Assembly: GCF_000373245.1 (NCBI RefSeq)
Contig: NZ_KB890740.1
Location: forward strand, 228-64,227
Reading direction: 5' to 3'
DNA length: 64,000 nt
Source of the DNA: Echinicola pacifica DSM 19836
GTDB lineage: Bacteria > Bacteroidota > Bacteroidia > Cytophagales > Cyclobacteriaceae
The notes beneath the pieces were generated by a model. The model was not told the origin of the DNA. It worked only from the letters and a program-made list of their open reading frames with translations, and searched no databases. The position numbers were made by a program, and so were the translations under genes. Every line of letters begins with the position of its first letter. Within the stretch, counting starts at the first letter, position 1. Shown piece by piece: positions 1 to 8,981 of this stretch.

Positions 1-573
1 TATAATTTTGAATTAAAATCAATAAAACCTTCCATAATGTACATTTAGCGTAATTAGACCGCTTTTAAGAAGCCAATCCCCCAAAAATAAGGAGGCTTTT
101 TCTCCTAAATAAGTAGTCATACTCCCCATTCTGAAGGCTAGTTCCCTCCTCTTTCCTTATAATCGAACCTTCTCGCCTCCCTACCCCCTCATTTTAGATA
201 GCTTAAGCCTCCCCGGATTGTTGCTAGCGACTGGCTTTTATGAAGCTTTAGCCCTCAGCCTAGGCTGTCAAAGCCTAGGCCATGCAGCTAAGCTTATATT
301 CTAAAGCAATCCACCTCTGTTTCATGCAATCCTATATAGTTTCCTTTATTATATATATATAGGACCTAAACGCACTTAAGCCAACTGATCTTTATAAACT
401 GCTGGATTTCCATAGAAAGTGAAAACTGCAGAAGCTAAAAACTACCATCAATGTCTAAGTCGGATGAACTATCGGAAATATGAAATACACCATACACTAT
501 TCTGTATTCTTCTTTTTTAAGGTATTCCAACCTAAAGGACCACACCTTTTCCTTTCTAGTAAAAAACACGTAG
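1..573. other. Non-coding region before the repeat array
   Basis: No credible gene is seen on either strand. The one notable element is the long inverted repeat listed separately at 243-296. The stretch just before 574 has no clear similarity to the array that follows. It could hold the end or regulatory region of a gene outside the window. Confidence 0.5.
243..296. repeat. Imperfect palindrome with perfect 9-bp core stem
   Basis: GCCTAGGCT at 258-266 and AGCCTAGGC at 272-280 form a perfect 9-bp stem with a 5-nt loop. An outer pair (AAGCTTTAGC on the left, GCTAAGCTT on the right) extends it to about 54 bp. There is no T-run on either side, so it is not a standard intrinsic terminator. Its function is unknown. 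Confidence 0.5.
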
Positions 574-1411
574 CTGATTTTATCCTTCATATACCCCCCA
601 TCATAATTGCAACTATCTGGACCAGGGAATAACCCTCAAAGCCGACTTATACTATATATACACTAAACCGTGAAAGGTATTCCAATTATCCCGTTCGCTC
701 AGTTGAAATAGTGGGATTATAGGTATGCTTAGCAGAGTGGATACTTCATACTACTCCGCTCCTTTTATCCTTTTGTACTCCCCTCATTTTAATTGCCAAG
801 GAAAGGATCAGGTCCAAGCATCAAAAAGCCGACTTATACTATATATATACACTAAACCGTGAAAGGTATTCCAATCCCCATTCCTTCAGTGGTAATAGTG
901 CAATTATAGCTGCCCTTAGCAGGATTGGTAGGTCATACTACTCCGCTCCTTTTATCCTTCAGTACTCCCCTTATTTTAATTGCCACGGAAAGGATCAGAT
1001 CCAAGCATCACAAAATCGACTTATACTATATATATACACTAAACCGTGAAAGGTAATCCAATCCCCATTCCCTTAGTTATAATAGTGCAATTATAGCTAT
1101 GCTTAGCAGGATTGGTAGTTCATACTACTCCGCCCATTTATCCCTTAGTGCTCCCTTCATTATAATTCCCACAGAAAGAACAAGATCCAAGCATCAAAAA
1201 GTCGACTTATACTATATATATATCCTACACTGTAATCGGTACTCCAATTATCCCGTTCGCTCAGTTGAAATAGTGGGATAACCACTGCGCTTAGCAGGAT
1301 TGATACTTTATACAACTCCGCCCATTTATCCCTTTGTGCTTCCTTCATTATAATTATCACCGACTGGATGCAAGCCCCCATAAGCGGACTTATACTCTAT
1401 ATATATAGTCA
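574..1411. repeat. Tandem array of ~187-bp repeats (about 4.3 copies)
   Basis: The phrase GACTTATACTATATATA recurs at about 643, 831, 1018, 1204 and 1387 (the last is slightly altered), giving periods of 188, 187, 186 and 183 bp. The array starts with a partial unit (about 574-640) that matches the 3' part of the unit, and ends in a partial copy at 1383-1411. Copies 1 and 4 share a middle segment with TTATCCC and CAGTTGAAATAGTGGGAT, while copies 2 and 3 share a different version, so the array is mosaic. Reading frames inside it are short and not conserved between copies. It is non-coding in all likelihood; the function is unknown. Confidence 0.85.
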
Positions 1412-1412
1412 C

Positions 1413-1441
1413 AAAAAAAAGGGAGACTCAGTGAGCCTCCC
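1413..1441 (-). terminator. Rho-independent terminator of the DUF1080 operon
   Basis: On the minus strand a GGGAGgCTCA/TGAGtCTCCC hairpin is followed by eight T. It lies about 27 bp after the stop codon of the DUF1080 gene at 1468 and sits exactly between that operon and the repeat array. Confidence 0.85.
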
Positions 1442-1467
1442 TTTCTTCCTATTGTACTTTATAGTTC

Positions 1468-2076
1468 TTATAGCTTACGAAGCTTAATATTTCTCCATGA
1501 AACTTTGATTCCTCCACCATCGTGAATTTGAAGACAAATCCCGCCTTCTCCAGCTCCGATTTTAGCATCAGAAAAATCCACCATTTCAGTGCCATTCACC
1601 CAGCTGATCACTCGGTCACCTTCCACACGGATTTTCATCTTGTTCCACTCGCCAAATTTCAGGGCCTTATCTTTCTCAGCATCTGGCTTCACCAACCATC
1701 CTCTACCGTAAGACTCATAGATTCCGCCAGTATCATGACCCGGAGGGGCCACTTCCACTTGCCATCCTGACACCTTGGTGCCATCCACACTGGAGCGAAT
1801 AAACACACCACTATTTCCATTGGCACTTTGCTTAAACTCCAGCTCTAGTTCAAAATCCTTGTACTCTTCATTGGTACCTAAGTAACCGTAACCTTTGTCA
1901 GGACCGCTTTCGCAAACCAATAGTCCATCCTCTACATACCACTTTTCGGTACCATATATCGTCCAGCCATCAAGGTTTTTACCATTAAATAATTTTACTT
2001 TCTTACCCGCAATATCTCCAGCGGTAAGGACTGCCATGATAGGCAATAATAAAAGCAGCGTTTTTATTGATTTCAT
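1468..2076 (-). CDS. DUF1080 (3-keto-disaccharide hydrolase-like) secreted protein
   Basis: A 202-residue protein with a signal peptide (about residues 1-19). One DUF1080 domain (PF06439, concanavalin-like jelly roll) follows: LFNGKNLDGW near the start, then NGNSGVFIRS, and WRNIKLRKL at the end. DUF1080 proteins are abundant in Bacteroidota and Planctomycetota; some act on 3-keto-glycosides and others are carbohydrate-binding modules of larger enzymes. The gene starts inside the stop of its upstream neighbour (ATGA overlap at 2073-2076), so the two are translationally coupled. It ends before a strong terminator. The exact substrate cannot be read from the sequence. Confidence 0.85.
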   Translation of the reverse strand: MKSIKTLLLLLPIMAVLTAGDIAGKKVKLFNGKNLDGWTIYGTEKWYVEDGLLVCESGPDKGYGYLGTNEEYKDFELELEFKQSANGNSGVFIRSSVDGTKVSGWQVEVAPPGHDTGGIYESYGRGWLVKPDAEKDKALKFGEWNKMKIRVEGDRVISWVNGTEMVDFSDAKIGAGEGGICLQIHDGGGIKVSWRNIKLRKL

Positions 2077-2843
2077 AGTTTTCTAATTTTAATATTTTTG
2101 TACCAAGTTTTTGCTCCGTGATCCTGAAGACCAATATATCCCTGCTTAGCTACGCCATAATCAGGAAAATCCTTCCATTTGCCTTCCGTTTTTCTTTTCT
2201 CCCAATCCGCAGACCAAGGATCAAAAGAAACCGTCTTCTTACCATTGAGATAATATTCGGCTTGGTCTTCCGTAAATACAATTCGCGTAGTATTCCACTC
2301 CCCAGCAGGCTTCACAGCACCTTCAAAATCCGGCGTGTACATGCCATAATCAGCACCGATAGATTGCCACATCTCTAGTTTTTCAGGAAAACCGATCTGA
2401 TCAATCACCTGATATTCTGGTGCAGTATAATAAGGAGCATCATGCTTGTCCTCATCCACTATATGGTAAAAAATACCACTATTTCCACCTTCTGCAATCT
2501 TCCAGTCCAACTGAAGCTCAAACTCACCAAATTCCTCAGTGCCGTAAACTACATCCCCTCCAATATCTCCACCTTTGCCAAGCGCTACAAACATCTCATC
2601 CTCAATAATCCATCCAGATGGAAGCTCGCCTTGATTATAGCCTCTCCAGCCATCAGCCTTCTTTCCGTCAAAAAGCAATTGCCATCCAGCATCTTTTTCC
2701 GCTGCTGACAAACTGTTTTCCTTCGATACATTTTGGGTTTCAGCAGGCTGCTCAGTAACTACCTCCGCAGACTCCTGTTTTCCACCGCTGCATGCAGCCA
2801 TAATCGCGGCTATTGCAAAAACGCTCAGTGTTCTTTTTTTCAT
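2073..2843 (-). CDS. DUF1080 lipoprotein
   Basis: A 256-residue protein and first gene of a two-gene operon. The N-terminus MKKRTLSVFAIAAIMAAC carries a lipobox with Cys at residue 18, followed by a low-complexity linker rich in E, Q and T (to about residue 45). The DUF1080 domain fills the rest: LLFDGKKADGWRGY, GGNSGIFYHIV and the terminal WYKNIKIRKL. It is a diverged paralogue of the next gene, with which it shares the C-terminal signature and a 4-bp overlap. A role in processing or binding sugar at the outer membrane is inferred from the family; 3-keto-glycoside hydrolysis is possible but not shown. The ~230 bp upstream are AT-rich and hold the presumed promoter, but no clean -7 box was found. 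Confidence 0.85.
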   Translation of the reverse strand: MKKRTLSVFAIAAIMAACSGGKQESAEVVTEQPAETQNVSKENSLSAAEKDAGWQLLFDGKKADGWRGYNQGELPSGWIIEDEMFVALGKGGDIGGDVVYGTEEFGEFELQLDWKIAEGGNSGIFYHIVDEDKHDAPYYTAPEYQVIDQIGFPEKLEMWQSIGADYGMYTPDFEGAVKPAGEWNTTRIVFTEDQAEYYLNGKKTVSFDPWSADWEKRKTEGKWKDFPDYGVAKQGYIGLQDHGAKTWYKNIKIRKL

Positions 2844-3076
2844 TTGTGCTTAGTTTAAAATGGTTTTTTATCTTTATTTCTTCCTCCTTTTAGCCCATAT
2901 ACTGGCATTCATAAGGAAAAGAAAATTTTTTAGTTCATATTATTACAAATCCTAGATCATAAATATAATATTATTTAACAATAGTATAATGGTTAGTTAA
3001 TTTTTTTCATTAATAATTTTCCTATTCCCTTGCCCTAGACCGTTCATAATATGGCTTTTGAGGACGATCACCTCCA

Positions 3077-3775
3077 TTATATAGTACAATATAAGATTTT
3101 AGGCTCCTCCACTCCCGCTGCTGCCACCAATTCTCCCCTTATATTCCAGACCGCAGACCTACCACAGGCTTCAAAATCCCCGCAGGAACCTATGGCATTC
3201 ACCATAAGAAGATCCTTGGAAAACTTGCCTGCCATTTCGGCATAAAAAGGGTAGGCTCTTTCGATCCCTGAAGCATTATTGGCCACCGATACTAAAAATA
3301 CCTCGGCACCTCTATCGCTCCTATCGGCATAATGTTTTTCATGCAAAGTTTCATAGCATATCCCTAAACCAATGGTCCGCTCCCCTATATTAATAATAGG
3401 CGAAGAATTTCCTGCCTTATAATAAGGCTCCTCATCTGCATCCAGCAGCTCTTTATCATATTGGTGGATAGATCCATCAGGAAAAAACACAAGCATGCTT
3501 ATCATCAGATCTGCTTCTTTCCTTATCGGTAAGCCTATGCCTAAGACCATTCCCAGCTCCTTGCTCACTTCCTTAAATCGGTCCAAAACTGGATCTGTGG
3601 AACTAAAGCCAATAGATAGATCTGTATAAAGGTCATAGCCTGTCAGGGACAGTTCTGGAAAGAATATGGCTTCCGCCTGCTCTCTATAAGCCATTCTGAT
3701 ATATTCCTCATGTCCTTTAATATTAGACTCCAGTTCCCCGGCGAGGGATTTGTATTGTGCCAAAGCGATCTTCAT
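3077..3775 (-). CDS. Carbon-nitrogen hydrolase (nitrilase superfamily)
   Basis: A 232-residue cytosolic hydrolase. The Glu-Lys-Cys triad of the nitrilase superfamily is intact: E41 in FFPELSLTGY, K108 in YDKELLD and C140 in GLGICYE. The C-terminal region keeps the usual RSAVWNIRGELV turn. Such enzymes cleave amides or nitriles (omega-amidases, N-carbamoyl hydrolases, deaminated glutathione amidase); the substrate cannot be chosen here. At 232 residues it is at the short end of the family but complete. It is monocistronic. A MITE-like repeat (3828-3994) begins about 52 bp upstream of the start and may carry or disturb its promoter. Confidence 0.85.
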   Translation of the reverse strand: MKIALAQYKSLAGELESNIKGHEEYIRMAYREQAEAIFFPELSLTGYDLYTDLSIGFSSTDPVLDRFKEVSKELGMVLGIGLPIRKEADLMISMLVFFPDGSIHQYDKELLDADEEPYYKAGNSSPIINIGERTIGLGICYETLHEKHYADRSDRGAEVFLVSVANNASGIERAYPFYAEMAGKFSKDLLMVNAIGSCGDFEACGRSAVWNIRGELVAAAGVEEPKILYCTI

Positions 3776-3827
3776 AGGTTCCTGATTATGTGCCGGTAAA
3801 TGTCTAAAATCCCCTATGGGGAAATAA

Positions 3828-3994
3828 ACCCGAATTATGCATTAGCCTATCTATTACGACCAGAGACTACCTCTAAATCAGTCGCTACGCTGCCGTTTTC
3901 GATTTCACCATAGCGGCACTATGCTTCTACCTCAAAACAGCCTGATTTTCTTGCAGTTTTCAGCCCTCAATATGATTCCTAATGTAAAGTGCGG
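3828..3994 (-). repeat. MITE-like dispersed repeat, copy A
   Basis: The reverse complement of this segment aligns over its whole ~165 bp with 37471-37635, sharing for example GAAATCGAAAACgGCAGCgtAGCGACTG and the flanking ATTAGG/CCTAAT ends. The plus-strand left edge (CCCCTATGG...AACCCG...CATTAG) resembles the left edge of copy B, as expected for an element with imperfect terminal inverted repeats. No open reading frame is conserved between copies. It lies between the nitrilase start and the XRE/S24 gene end. Confidence 0.7.
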
Positions 3995-4231
3995 TATAAA
4001 AATAAAACTACAGGTAAAGCCGATTAAACCCAAAGATATATTATGAATTTCCTGGAGAAAATAAGGATGTTTATTTGGAGAATGTAAATGGCTATAAACC
4101 CCATAAAATCGCCTGTCTTGCGGGAAGGCCATTTAATGTCTTTACCTACAGCGCTAAAAAAATGAGGAGGCAAAACTAGAGGCTCCTTTTTATCAAAATG
4201 GGAAGGAATAGCAATTACACAATGATGGATA
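3995..4231. other. Intergenic stretch without recognised gene
   Basis: This follows repeat copy A. A 66-codon minus-strand frame at 3932-4132 crosses the repeat border and has no recognisable family, so I treat it as non-coding. No terminator with a clear T-run was seen for the XRE/S24 gene. Confidence 0.4.
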
Positions 4232-5002
4232 TTATTTAGAGGAATGGATAATTGAGCTTCTGAGATCGGTGATCATATCAGCAAGATCCTCCAATGTCAT
4301 ATCGCTGGACTTATCTTTTGGGCTGGGGAAATCAGTACTGATATAGGCTTTGGACTCCCATATCTCCAGCACCTCTTCTCCAGCAATCTCATAGGGTTGG
4401 AAAAGCTTATTGTCGGAGACCAAAAAGAGCTTGCCTTTTTCCTCTAGGTAGTTGAACACTCTTTTATAAACCACCCCTTCGGATTCGGTCACCAGGACAT
4501 AGGTCTTTCCTGACTTGATATCTGCCACTTGTTCCACATAAGCCCCGATCACCACTGTGCCAGAAGGCAATGGGAGCATACTATCTCCGCTAATCTCAAA
4601 GGCGCGATAGGTTTTATTTTTGGGCAACTGCGGCAGGTGAAACATCGGGAGTTCTTGCATATACTCAGGGTCAGAATAGCCATTCAGGTATCCCGCAGAG
4701 GCTTTCTGGGGCACCATGGCGATGGTCTCATTTTCCTCATGATCCAGAGGAATTGCCAAAATCTTCACTTCCTTATTGGCGCTGGACCTTCGGCCTTTAT
4801 GCTCTATATCATGAAAGAGTAGCTCATCCATAGCCAACCCAAAAATGGACACTAAATCAGAGAGCGTGCTTAATTTTGGTTCGGAGCGACCGTCTTCATA
4901 AGCAGAAATCATGGTCCTTTTTACCGCCAGTTTATCCGCCAGCTCCATCTGGGTCATGCTTTTCTGCTTTCGCAGGAAACGTAAATTTTGGGCTAAAAAC
5001 AT
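4232..5002 (-). CDS. XRE-family regulator with LexA-like S24 autoprotease domain
   Basis: A 256-residue repressor. Residues 6-62 form a Cro/CI-type helix-turn-helix (MTQMELADKLAVKRTMISAYE). The C-terminal half is an S24 peptidase domain with the nucleophile S141 in SGDSM, the general base K180 in VVYKRV, and a candidate self-cleavage bond A103-G104 in KASAGYL. Proteins of this build repress stress or SOS-type genes and inactivate themselves by autocleavage. Many Bacteroidota use such regulators instead of canonical LexA; that this one is an SOS regulator is inference. It follows a small gene by 12 bp, and both probably share the promoter near 5329-5336. Confidence 0.9.
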   Translation of the reverse strand: MFLAQNLRFLRKQKSMTQMELADKLAVKRTMISAYEDGRSEPKLSTLSDLVSIFGLAMDELLFHDIEHKGRRSSANKEVKILAIPLDHEENETIAMVPQKASAGYLNGYSDPEYMQELPMFHLPQLPKNKTYRAFEISGDSMLPLPSGTVVIGAYVEQVADIKSGKTYVLVTESEGVVYKRVFNYLEEKGKLFLVSDNKLFQPYEIAGEEVLEIWESKAYISTDFPSPKDKSSDMTLEDLADMITDLRSSIIHSSK

Positions 5003-5014
5003 CTGCGTCTAAGA

Positions 5015-5272
5015 TTATGCGCTATAAAGATAAAAGTTATGATCATCATGCCACTGATTTTTGAAAGAAAAACGATGCAGATCCATTCTTGATCGCTCCA
5101 TCTGCGCCATTCGCTCACGAATCTCACGGATCACATCACCTACTGCCCTATCTCCCTGGACCAGCAGATATCCGTATCGTGGATGCGCCTGATCCTCCAC
5201 GTAAAATTTCACCTGATGATTGCCTGATGGTAATAACTTACTCACGATTCTGATTTTTGGTGCCTGCTCCAT
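5015..5272 (-). CDS. Small hypothetical protein upstream of XRE/S24 regulator
   Basis: 85 residues, highly charged, with no signal peptide or membrane segment. A basic N-terminal part (KIRIVSKLLPSGNHQVKFYV) is followed by a helical stretch with many R, E and M (residues 45-70). I do not recognise the family. The gene is real by context: it has a Bacteroidota -7 box about 57 bp before the start and is separated from the XRE/S24 gene by only 12 bp. It could be a partner or a target of the regulator; nothing in the sequence decides. Confidence 0.6.
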   Translation of the reverse strand: MEQAPKIRIVSKLLPSGNHQVKFYVEDQAHPRYGYLLVQGDRAVGDVIREIRERMAQMERSRMDLHRFSFKNQWHDDHNFYLYSA

Positions 5273-5328
5273 GGGGATTACTTTTATTTTTTATGATGCA
5301 TCTAATGTAGCAATGTTCATCAAACAAA

Positions 5329-5336
5329 CAAAGATA
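5329..5336 (-). promoter_or_regulatory. Candidate -7 box (TATCTTTG) of the small gene-XRE/S24 operon
   Basis: The minus strand reads TATCTTTG, an exact match to the Bacteroidota -7 consensus TAnnTTTG, with a predicted leader of about 50 nt. No good -33 TTTG was found at the usual distance. Confidence 0.45.
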
Positions 5337-5812
5337 TGTTTTTAAAATCAACATTATTTTGACTGTAACTGTCACAAAAATTGAAAAAATGATTTTAACT
5401 CTCCAAAATATGGGCCCACACAGCCTTTAGGCGCTTTTAACTTGGTTAATATTAATCCCCTGTTCCCCCCTATATTTTCTTTGACTAGTATAAAAATAGC
5501 CTATAAAAACTTCCCTAACCTAAGAAGCTTAAACACCCCACAGCTCAGCCCTAAAGGAGGCCTTTTATTATAAATAACATAATTCGTCATAGAACCTACC
5601 TTCTAAGTAGTGCGACAAATTACCGCAGCTACCAGCGATCTAAGAGCTGAGCTCTATTCGGGGGATCCATTTCAAAGCACCTTTTTTGGTACTAATTATA
5701 AGTGTTTAGAATACCGCAAATCATTGCATATTTCCATTAGTCCTAAAAGAGGCTAAATATCAAACCTTCACCAATTAATATTGGTTAACAGTACCTATAA
5801 ACCTTAGTAACA
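5337..5812. other. Intergenic region between XRE operon and outer-membrane receptor
   Basis: This is the divergent region. It should hold the promoter of the receptor gene at 5813, but no clear consensus box was found. No reading frame, repeat or RNA gene was recognised. Confidence 0.4.
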
Positions 5813-8137
5813 ATGACTTTATCTAAATTCTATTTATTTTTTATTCTGTCAGGAATCAGCCTTGCCGCACAGGGGCAGGTTACCGTCAAGGGCCAGATTG
5901 TGGATGGGGAGAATGATGATCCGCTATTATTTGCTCAGGTGGCACTATTCGAAGCAGGAAGTGAAAACACGATTACCTATACCCAGTCGGATGAACAAGG
6001 GCACTTTTCCCTCGACACCAAAAAAGGAACCTATGATATTAAGGTATATCTCTTAGGGTATGAAAACAAAAAAATCAGCAGCCTCAACTTAAAGGCGGAT
6101 AAAGATCTGGGGCTGATTCCACTTACCTCTGAGGGAAAGCAGCTGGATGAGGTATTGGTCCAGTCCAGCACCATCCCTATGCGCACCGATGTGGAAGGCC
6201 TGGTCATCACTCCCGAACAGAATCTAGCCAATGTCGGAGGGACGCTCCTGGATATCCTTCGAAATACCCCATCCATCAGCGTCTCAGAGGATGGCTCCAT
6301 CTCCATGAGAGGAAGCTCAGGCACGAATATCCTGATCAATGGTAGAAACTCCTCCCTCAGTCAAAACCTTGATCAGATTCCCGCCTCAGCGATTGAGCAA
6401 ATCAAGGTCATCAATAATCCAAATGCTCGGTATGATGCGGAAGCTGAAGGAGGGGTCATCAATATTATCCTCAAAAGAGGAGAAGACATGGGTACACATG
6501 GCGGGGCCGAACTCACCTATGGCACCCGCAATCGGCTCAATACTGGGGCTCGATTTAACCATACCACCACCAAATACAATGTGTATGCAGGGTATAACTA
6601 TCGGGATTGGAAAAATCGTGGCGAAAGGACTGTATTTAGAGAACTGTATGAGGACAATGAATTACTCAACCAACGGACGGAAGGCAACGAGAGACAGCAG
6701 ACTCATAGTATGAATTATGGCGGGGACTATTATTTTGGAAACAATATCATCAGCTACCAAGGGGTGTACAATTCGGGCTTGCAGCGGGAAACTAATACCC
6801 TCTATTCGCGCATGGAGGATAGCCAAACTGACGAACTGATCCTCCAATATATCCGCGAAAATCAGGAAAGTGAAACTGATGATGTCTTTGACAATGCCTT
6901 GATCTACGAGCGCACCTTCGATGACAAAAGCCGCGAGCTCAAGGTGAGCCTTAATAATTCCTACCAAAACCAGTATAAAACGCAAAATATCTCCATCTAT
7001 AGGGACGCCTCCGAGCTACTTCCAGAAAACCTAAATGGCCAGGAAAAAGCACTAACGGACGAGAAGAGGTATATTACCGTGGTCCAGGCCGACTACGTGC
7101 ATCCTGTAAATGAAAAAGTAAAGTTGGAGATGGGGCTGAAATCCACCTTACGAAAATTTGATAATGACTATAAGTACTACCAATTAGATAGTGAAAATGA
7201 CTTTGTGGAGAATCCCGAGATAAGCAACCGCTTCCTGTATAAAGATCAAATTCATGCCGGGTATTTTATCTATTCCCGCACGGGCAAAAAATGGGATTTC
7301 ACCCTGGGTACCCGTGCCGAATATACCCATGTGGAAGGCTACCTCTTTAATACCGACGATCTCAACGTGCACGATTATATCAATTTATTTCCAAGTGTAC
7401 AAACCTTATATAAGGTCAACGAAGAAAACATCTTTAAATTCACCTATAGTCGCAGAATCGACCGTCCCACAGCCTGGAGGCTAAATCCCTTCCCGGACAT
7501 CACAGATTCGCTCAGTGTGCGTCGTGGAAATCCCAACCTTCAACCTGAAATGATCAACAGCCTAGAGCTGGGCCATATGGTAAACTGGGAAAAAGCCAGC
7601 CTTACCACAAACCTATTTTATCGTCATGTGGACGGGGTCCTCGACTATATTACCACGGTAGAAAACGGCATCTCCTATCAACAGCCTATGAACCTCAATA
7701 CCGCCCAAGCTTACGGGGTGGAGTTTATTGGTATGTGGGATATCAGTGCATGGTGGAATGTCAACGGCAGCGTATCCATGTTTCAGAGTAAAGTGGACGG
7801 CTCCAATATTGGGGAGGAATTTGTGAGTAAGGGCTTCTCGTGGAATTCCAAGATCACCACCGATTTCAGTCTCCCATATGCCCTCACCTTGCAGCTGGTG
7901 GGAGATTACGAATCTCCGGAGATAGAAGCGCAGGGACGGGACTATGCTCGCTATAGCATGGATGCGACCTTACTGAAGAATTTTATGGAAGACCGTCTGA
8001 GCGTATCGGTCAGTGTTCGCGATCTGTTTAATACACGCACCTTTGGCGGGTATAATCAATCAAGCAGCTTCTATCAGGAGTTCGAACGAAATTGGGAAAG
8101 CAGGATTGCTTTGGTGAGCGCTAGATATAATTTCTGA
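5813..8137 (+). CDS. TonB-dependent-receptor-like outer-membrane beta-barrel protein
   Basis: 774 residues. A signal peptide (1-21) is followed by a CarboxypepD_reg-like domain (about 23-105: VTVKGQIVDGENDDPLLFAQ ... VYLLGYENKKIS), a plug domain (about 110-220: RGSSGTNILINGRNSS, VINNPNARYDAEAEGGVINI) and a large barrel of the outer-membrane beta-barrel type (PF14905). The plug motif I-x-V-I-x-N-P-x-A-R-Y-D-A-E/E-G-G-V-I-N-I is typical of this branch, which is widespread in Bacteroidota and usually not tied to a SusD partner. The C-terminus ends in RYNF, as expected for barrel insertion. The substrate is unknown; these proteins often sit near peptide or metal genes, but here no partner is adjacent. 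Confidence 0.9.
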   Translation: MTLSKFYLFFILSGISLAAQGQVTVKGQIVDGENDDPLLFAQVALFEAGSENTITYTQSDEQGHFSLDTKKGTYDIKVYLLGYENKKISSLNLKADKDLGLIPLTSEGKQLDEVLVQSSTIPMRTDVEGLVITPEQNLANVGGTLLDILRNTPSISVSEDGSISMRGSSGTNILINGRNSSLSQNLDQIPASAIEQIKVINNPNARYDAEAEGGVINIILKRGEDMGTHGGAELTYGTRNRLNTGARFNHTTTKYNVYAGYNYRDWKNRGERTVFRELYEDNELLNQRTEGNERQQTHSMNYGGDYYFGNNIISYQGVYNSGLQRETNTLYSRMEDSQTDELILQYIRENQESETDDVFDNALIYERTFDDKSRELKVSLNNSYQNQYKTQNISIYRDASELLPENLNGQEKALTDEKRYITVVQADYVHPVNEKVKLEMGLKSTLRKFDNDYKYYQLDSENDFVENPEISNRFLYKDQIHAGYFIYSRTGKKWDFTLGTRAEYTHVEGYLFNTDDLNVHDYINLFPSVQTLYKVNEENIFKFTYSRRIDRPTAWRLNPFPDITDSLSVRRGNPNLQPEMINSLELGHMVNWEKASLTTNLFYRHVDGVLDYITTVENGISYQQPMNLNTAQAYGVEFIGMWDISAWWNVNGSVSMFQSKVDGSNIGEEFVSKGFSWNSKITTDFSLPYALTLQLVGDYESPEIEAQGRDYARYSMDATLLKNFMEDRLSVSVSVRDLFNTRTFGGYNQSSSFYQEFERNWESRIALVSARYNF

Positions 8138-8346
8138 TTCATCACCACCCCCCCTTTTATTATATGACTTAAGGAATAGCAGAAGTATTTCTCATGGTTC
8201 CTTCCTCAGCCTATTTATGGAAGAAATGCCACTATTGGACCTCGTCCCTACCATAAGTGCTGATCCTAGGCATTTTGCAGAAGGTTAAAAAGTTCTGAAT
8301 ACAAGTTCTTTAAATGAGCATAAGAAGCTATTGGGTCAATAGAATT

Positions 8347-8979
8347 TTACTTCCCTATTAACTTATATTCCAGCTTGAACATGGCCATGGTCCAATTAAA
8401 ATGATTGGGACCAAGGGAAAGTGAGGCAGGCACCAGCTCCATTGCCACCCGACTTGTAGGCTTATTAATCCGGATCGCCACCGCCGCCTTCGCTGCGCCA
8501 TAGACTCTATTAAAATACTCGGAACCCATAAAATTAGGCTCATAACCTCCAGTCCCTAATAGGCCACGGCTATAAGCTCCAAGAACGCCCACCGAGGAAA
8601 CGAGAGAAATATGCTTTATTCTGACCAAATCATAGTTGAGGTCAATCCCTATGCTGGATACCCTATAGAATTCATCTCTTCCTTTATACCCTCCTGCCCC
8701 TTTATAGGTTCCAAAGGTGAAATTAGGACTAAACCTCAGCTGATCCCTTCGGCCGATTTTATTCTGATAGGAGAAGGTATAGACCAAGCCCGATCGTCCT
8801 TCCACCGCTCCTCCATTATAGGAATATCCCATTCCCGCCGCGATGCTCTTGCTCTGACGGCTGCTGCATTGGCCATAGGAGGCAGAACTGAGCATTATAG
8901 CCACTATCATCAGCAATAAATGACTCCATTTTAGGGCCTTATAGTTAGCTAGAAAGAGATTCATCAGATTTTGCAGCAT
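8347..8979 (-). CDS. Predicted outer-membrane beta-barrel protein (paralogue 2)
   Basis: A 210-residue secreted protein. The N-terminus has a hydrophobic signal ending near residues 34-37 (SSASYGQ), and a downstream Met at residue 6 is an alternative start. Alternating glycine-rich strands suggest a small beta-barrel. It is clearly homologous to the gene just upstream: LRFSPNFTFGTYKG, VSSIGIDLNYDLVRI and GAYSRGLLGTGG align with the neighbour's VRFNPSILFGGFRS, LSSLGLDLHVDVARL and GALSRGMIGTGG. The two are separated by 2 bp and form an operon. No known family was recognised and the function is unknown. Confidence 0.75.
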   Translation of the reverse strand: MLQNLMNLFLANYKALKWSHLLLMIVAIMLSSASYGQCSSRQSKSIAAGMGYSYNGGAVEGRSGLVYTFSYQNKIGRRDQLRFSPNFTFGTYKGAGGYKGRDEFYRVSSIGIDLNYDLVRIKHISLVSSVGVLGAYSRGLLGTGGYEPNFMGSEYFNRVYGAAKAAVAIRINKPTSRVAMELVPASLSLGPNHFNWTMAMFKLEYKLIGK

Positions 8980-8981
8980 GC

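Noticed and set aside
1099-1381. Short frames of 60 and 73 codons on both strands inside the repeat array
   Set aside because: They depend on one copy only, are not conserved between the repeat units and have no recognisable domain; the sequence is better explained as non-coding repeats.
3932-4132. 66-codon minus-strand frame downstream of the XRE/S24 gene
   Set aside because: It crosses the edge of the MITE-like repeat, has no signal or family, and no start or promoter signals.
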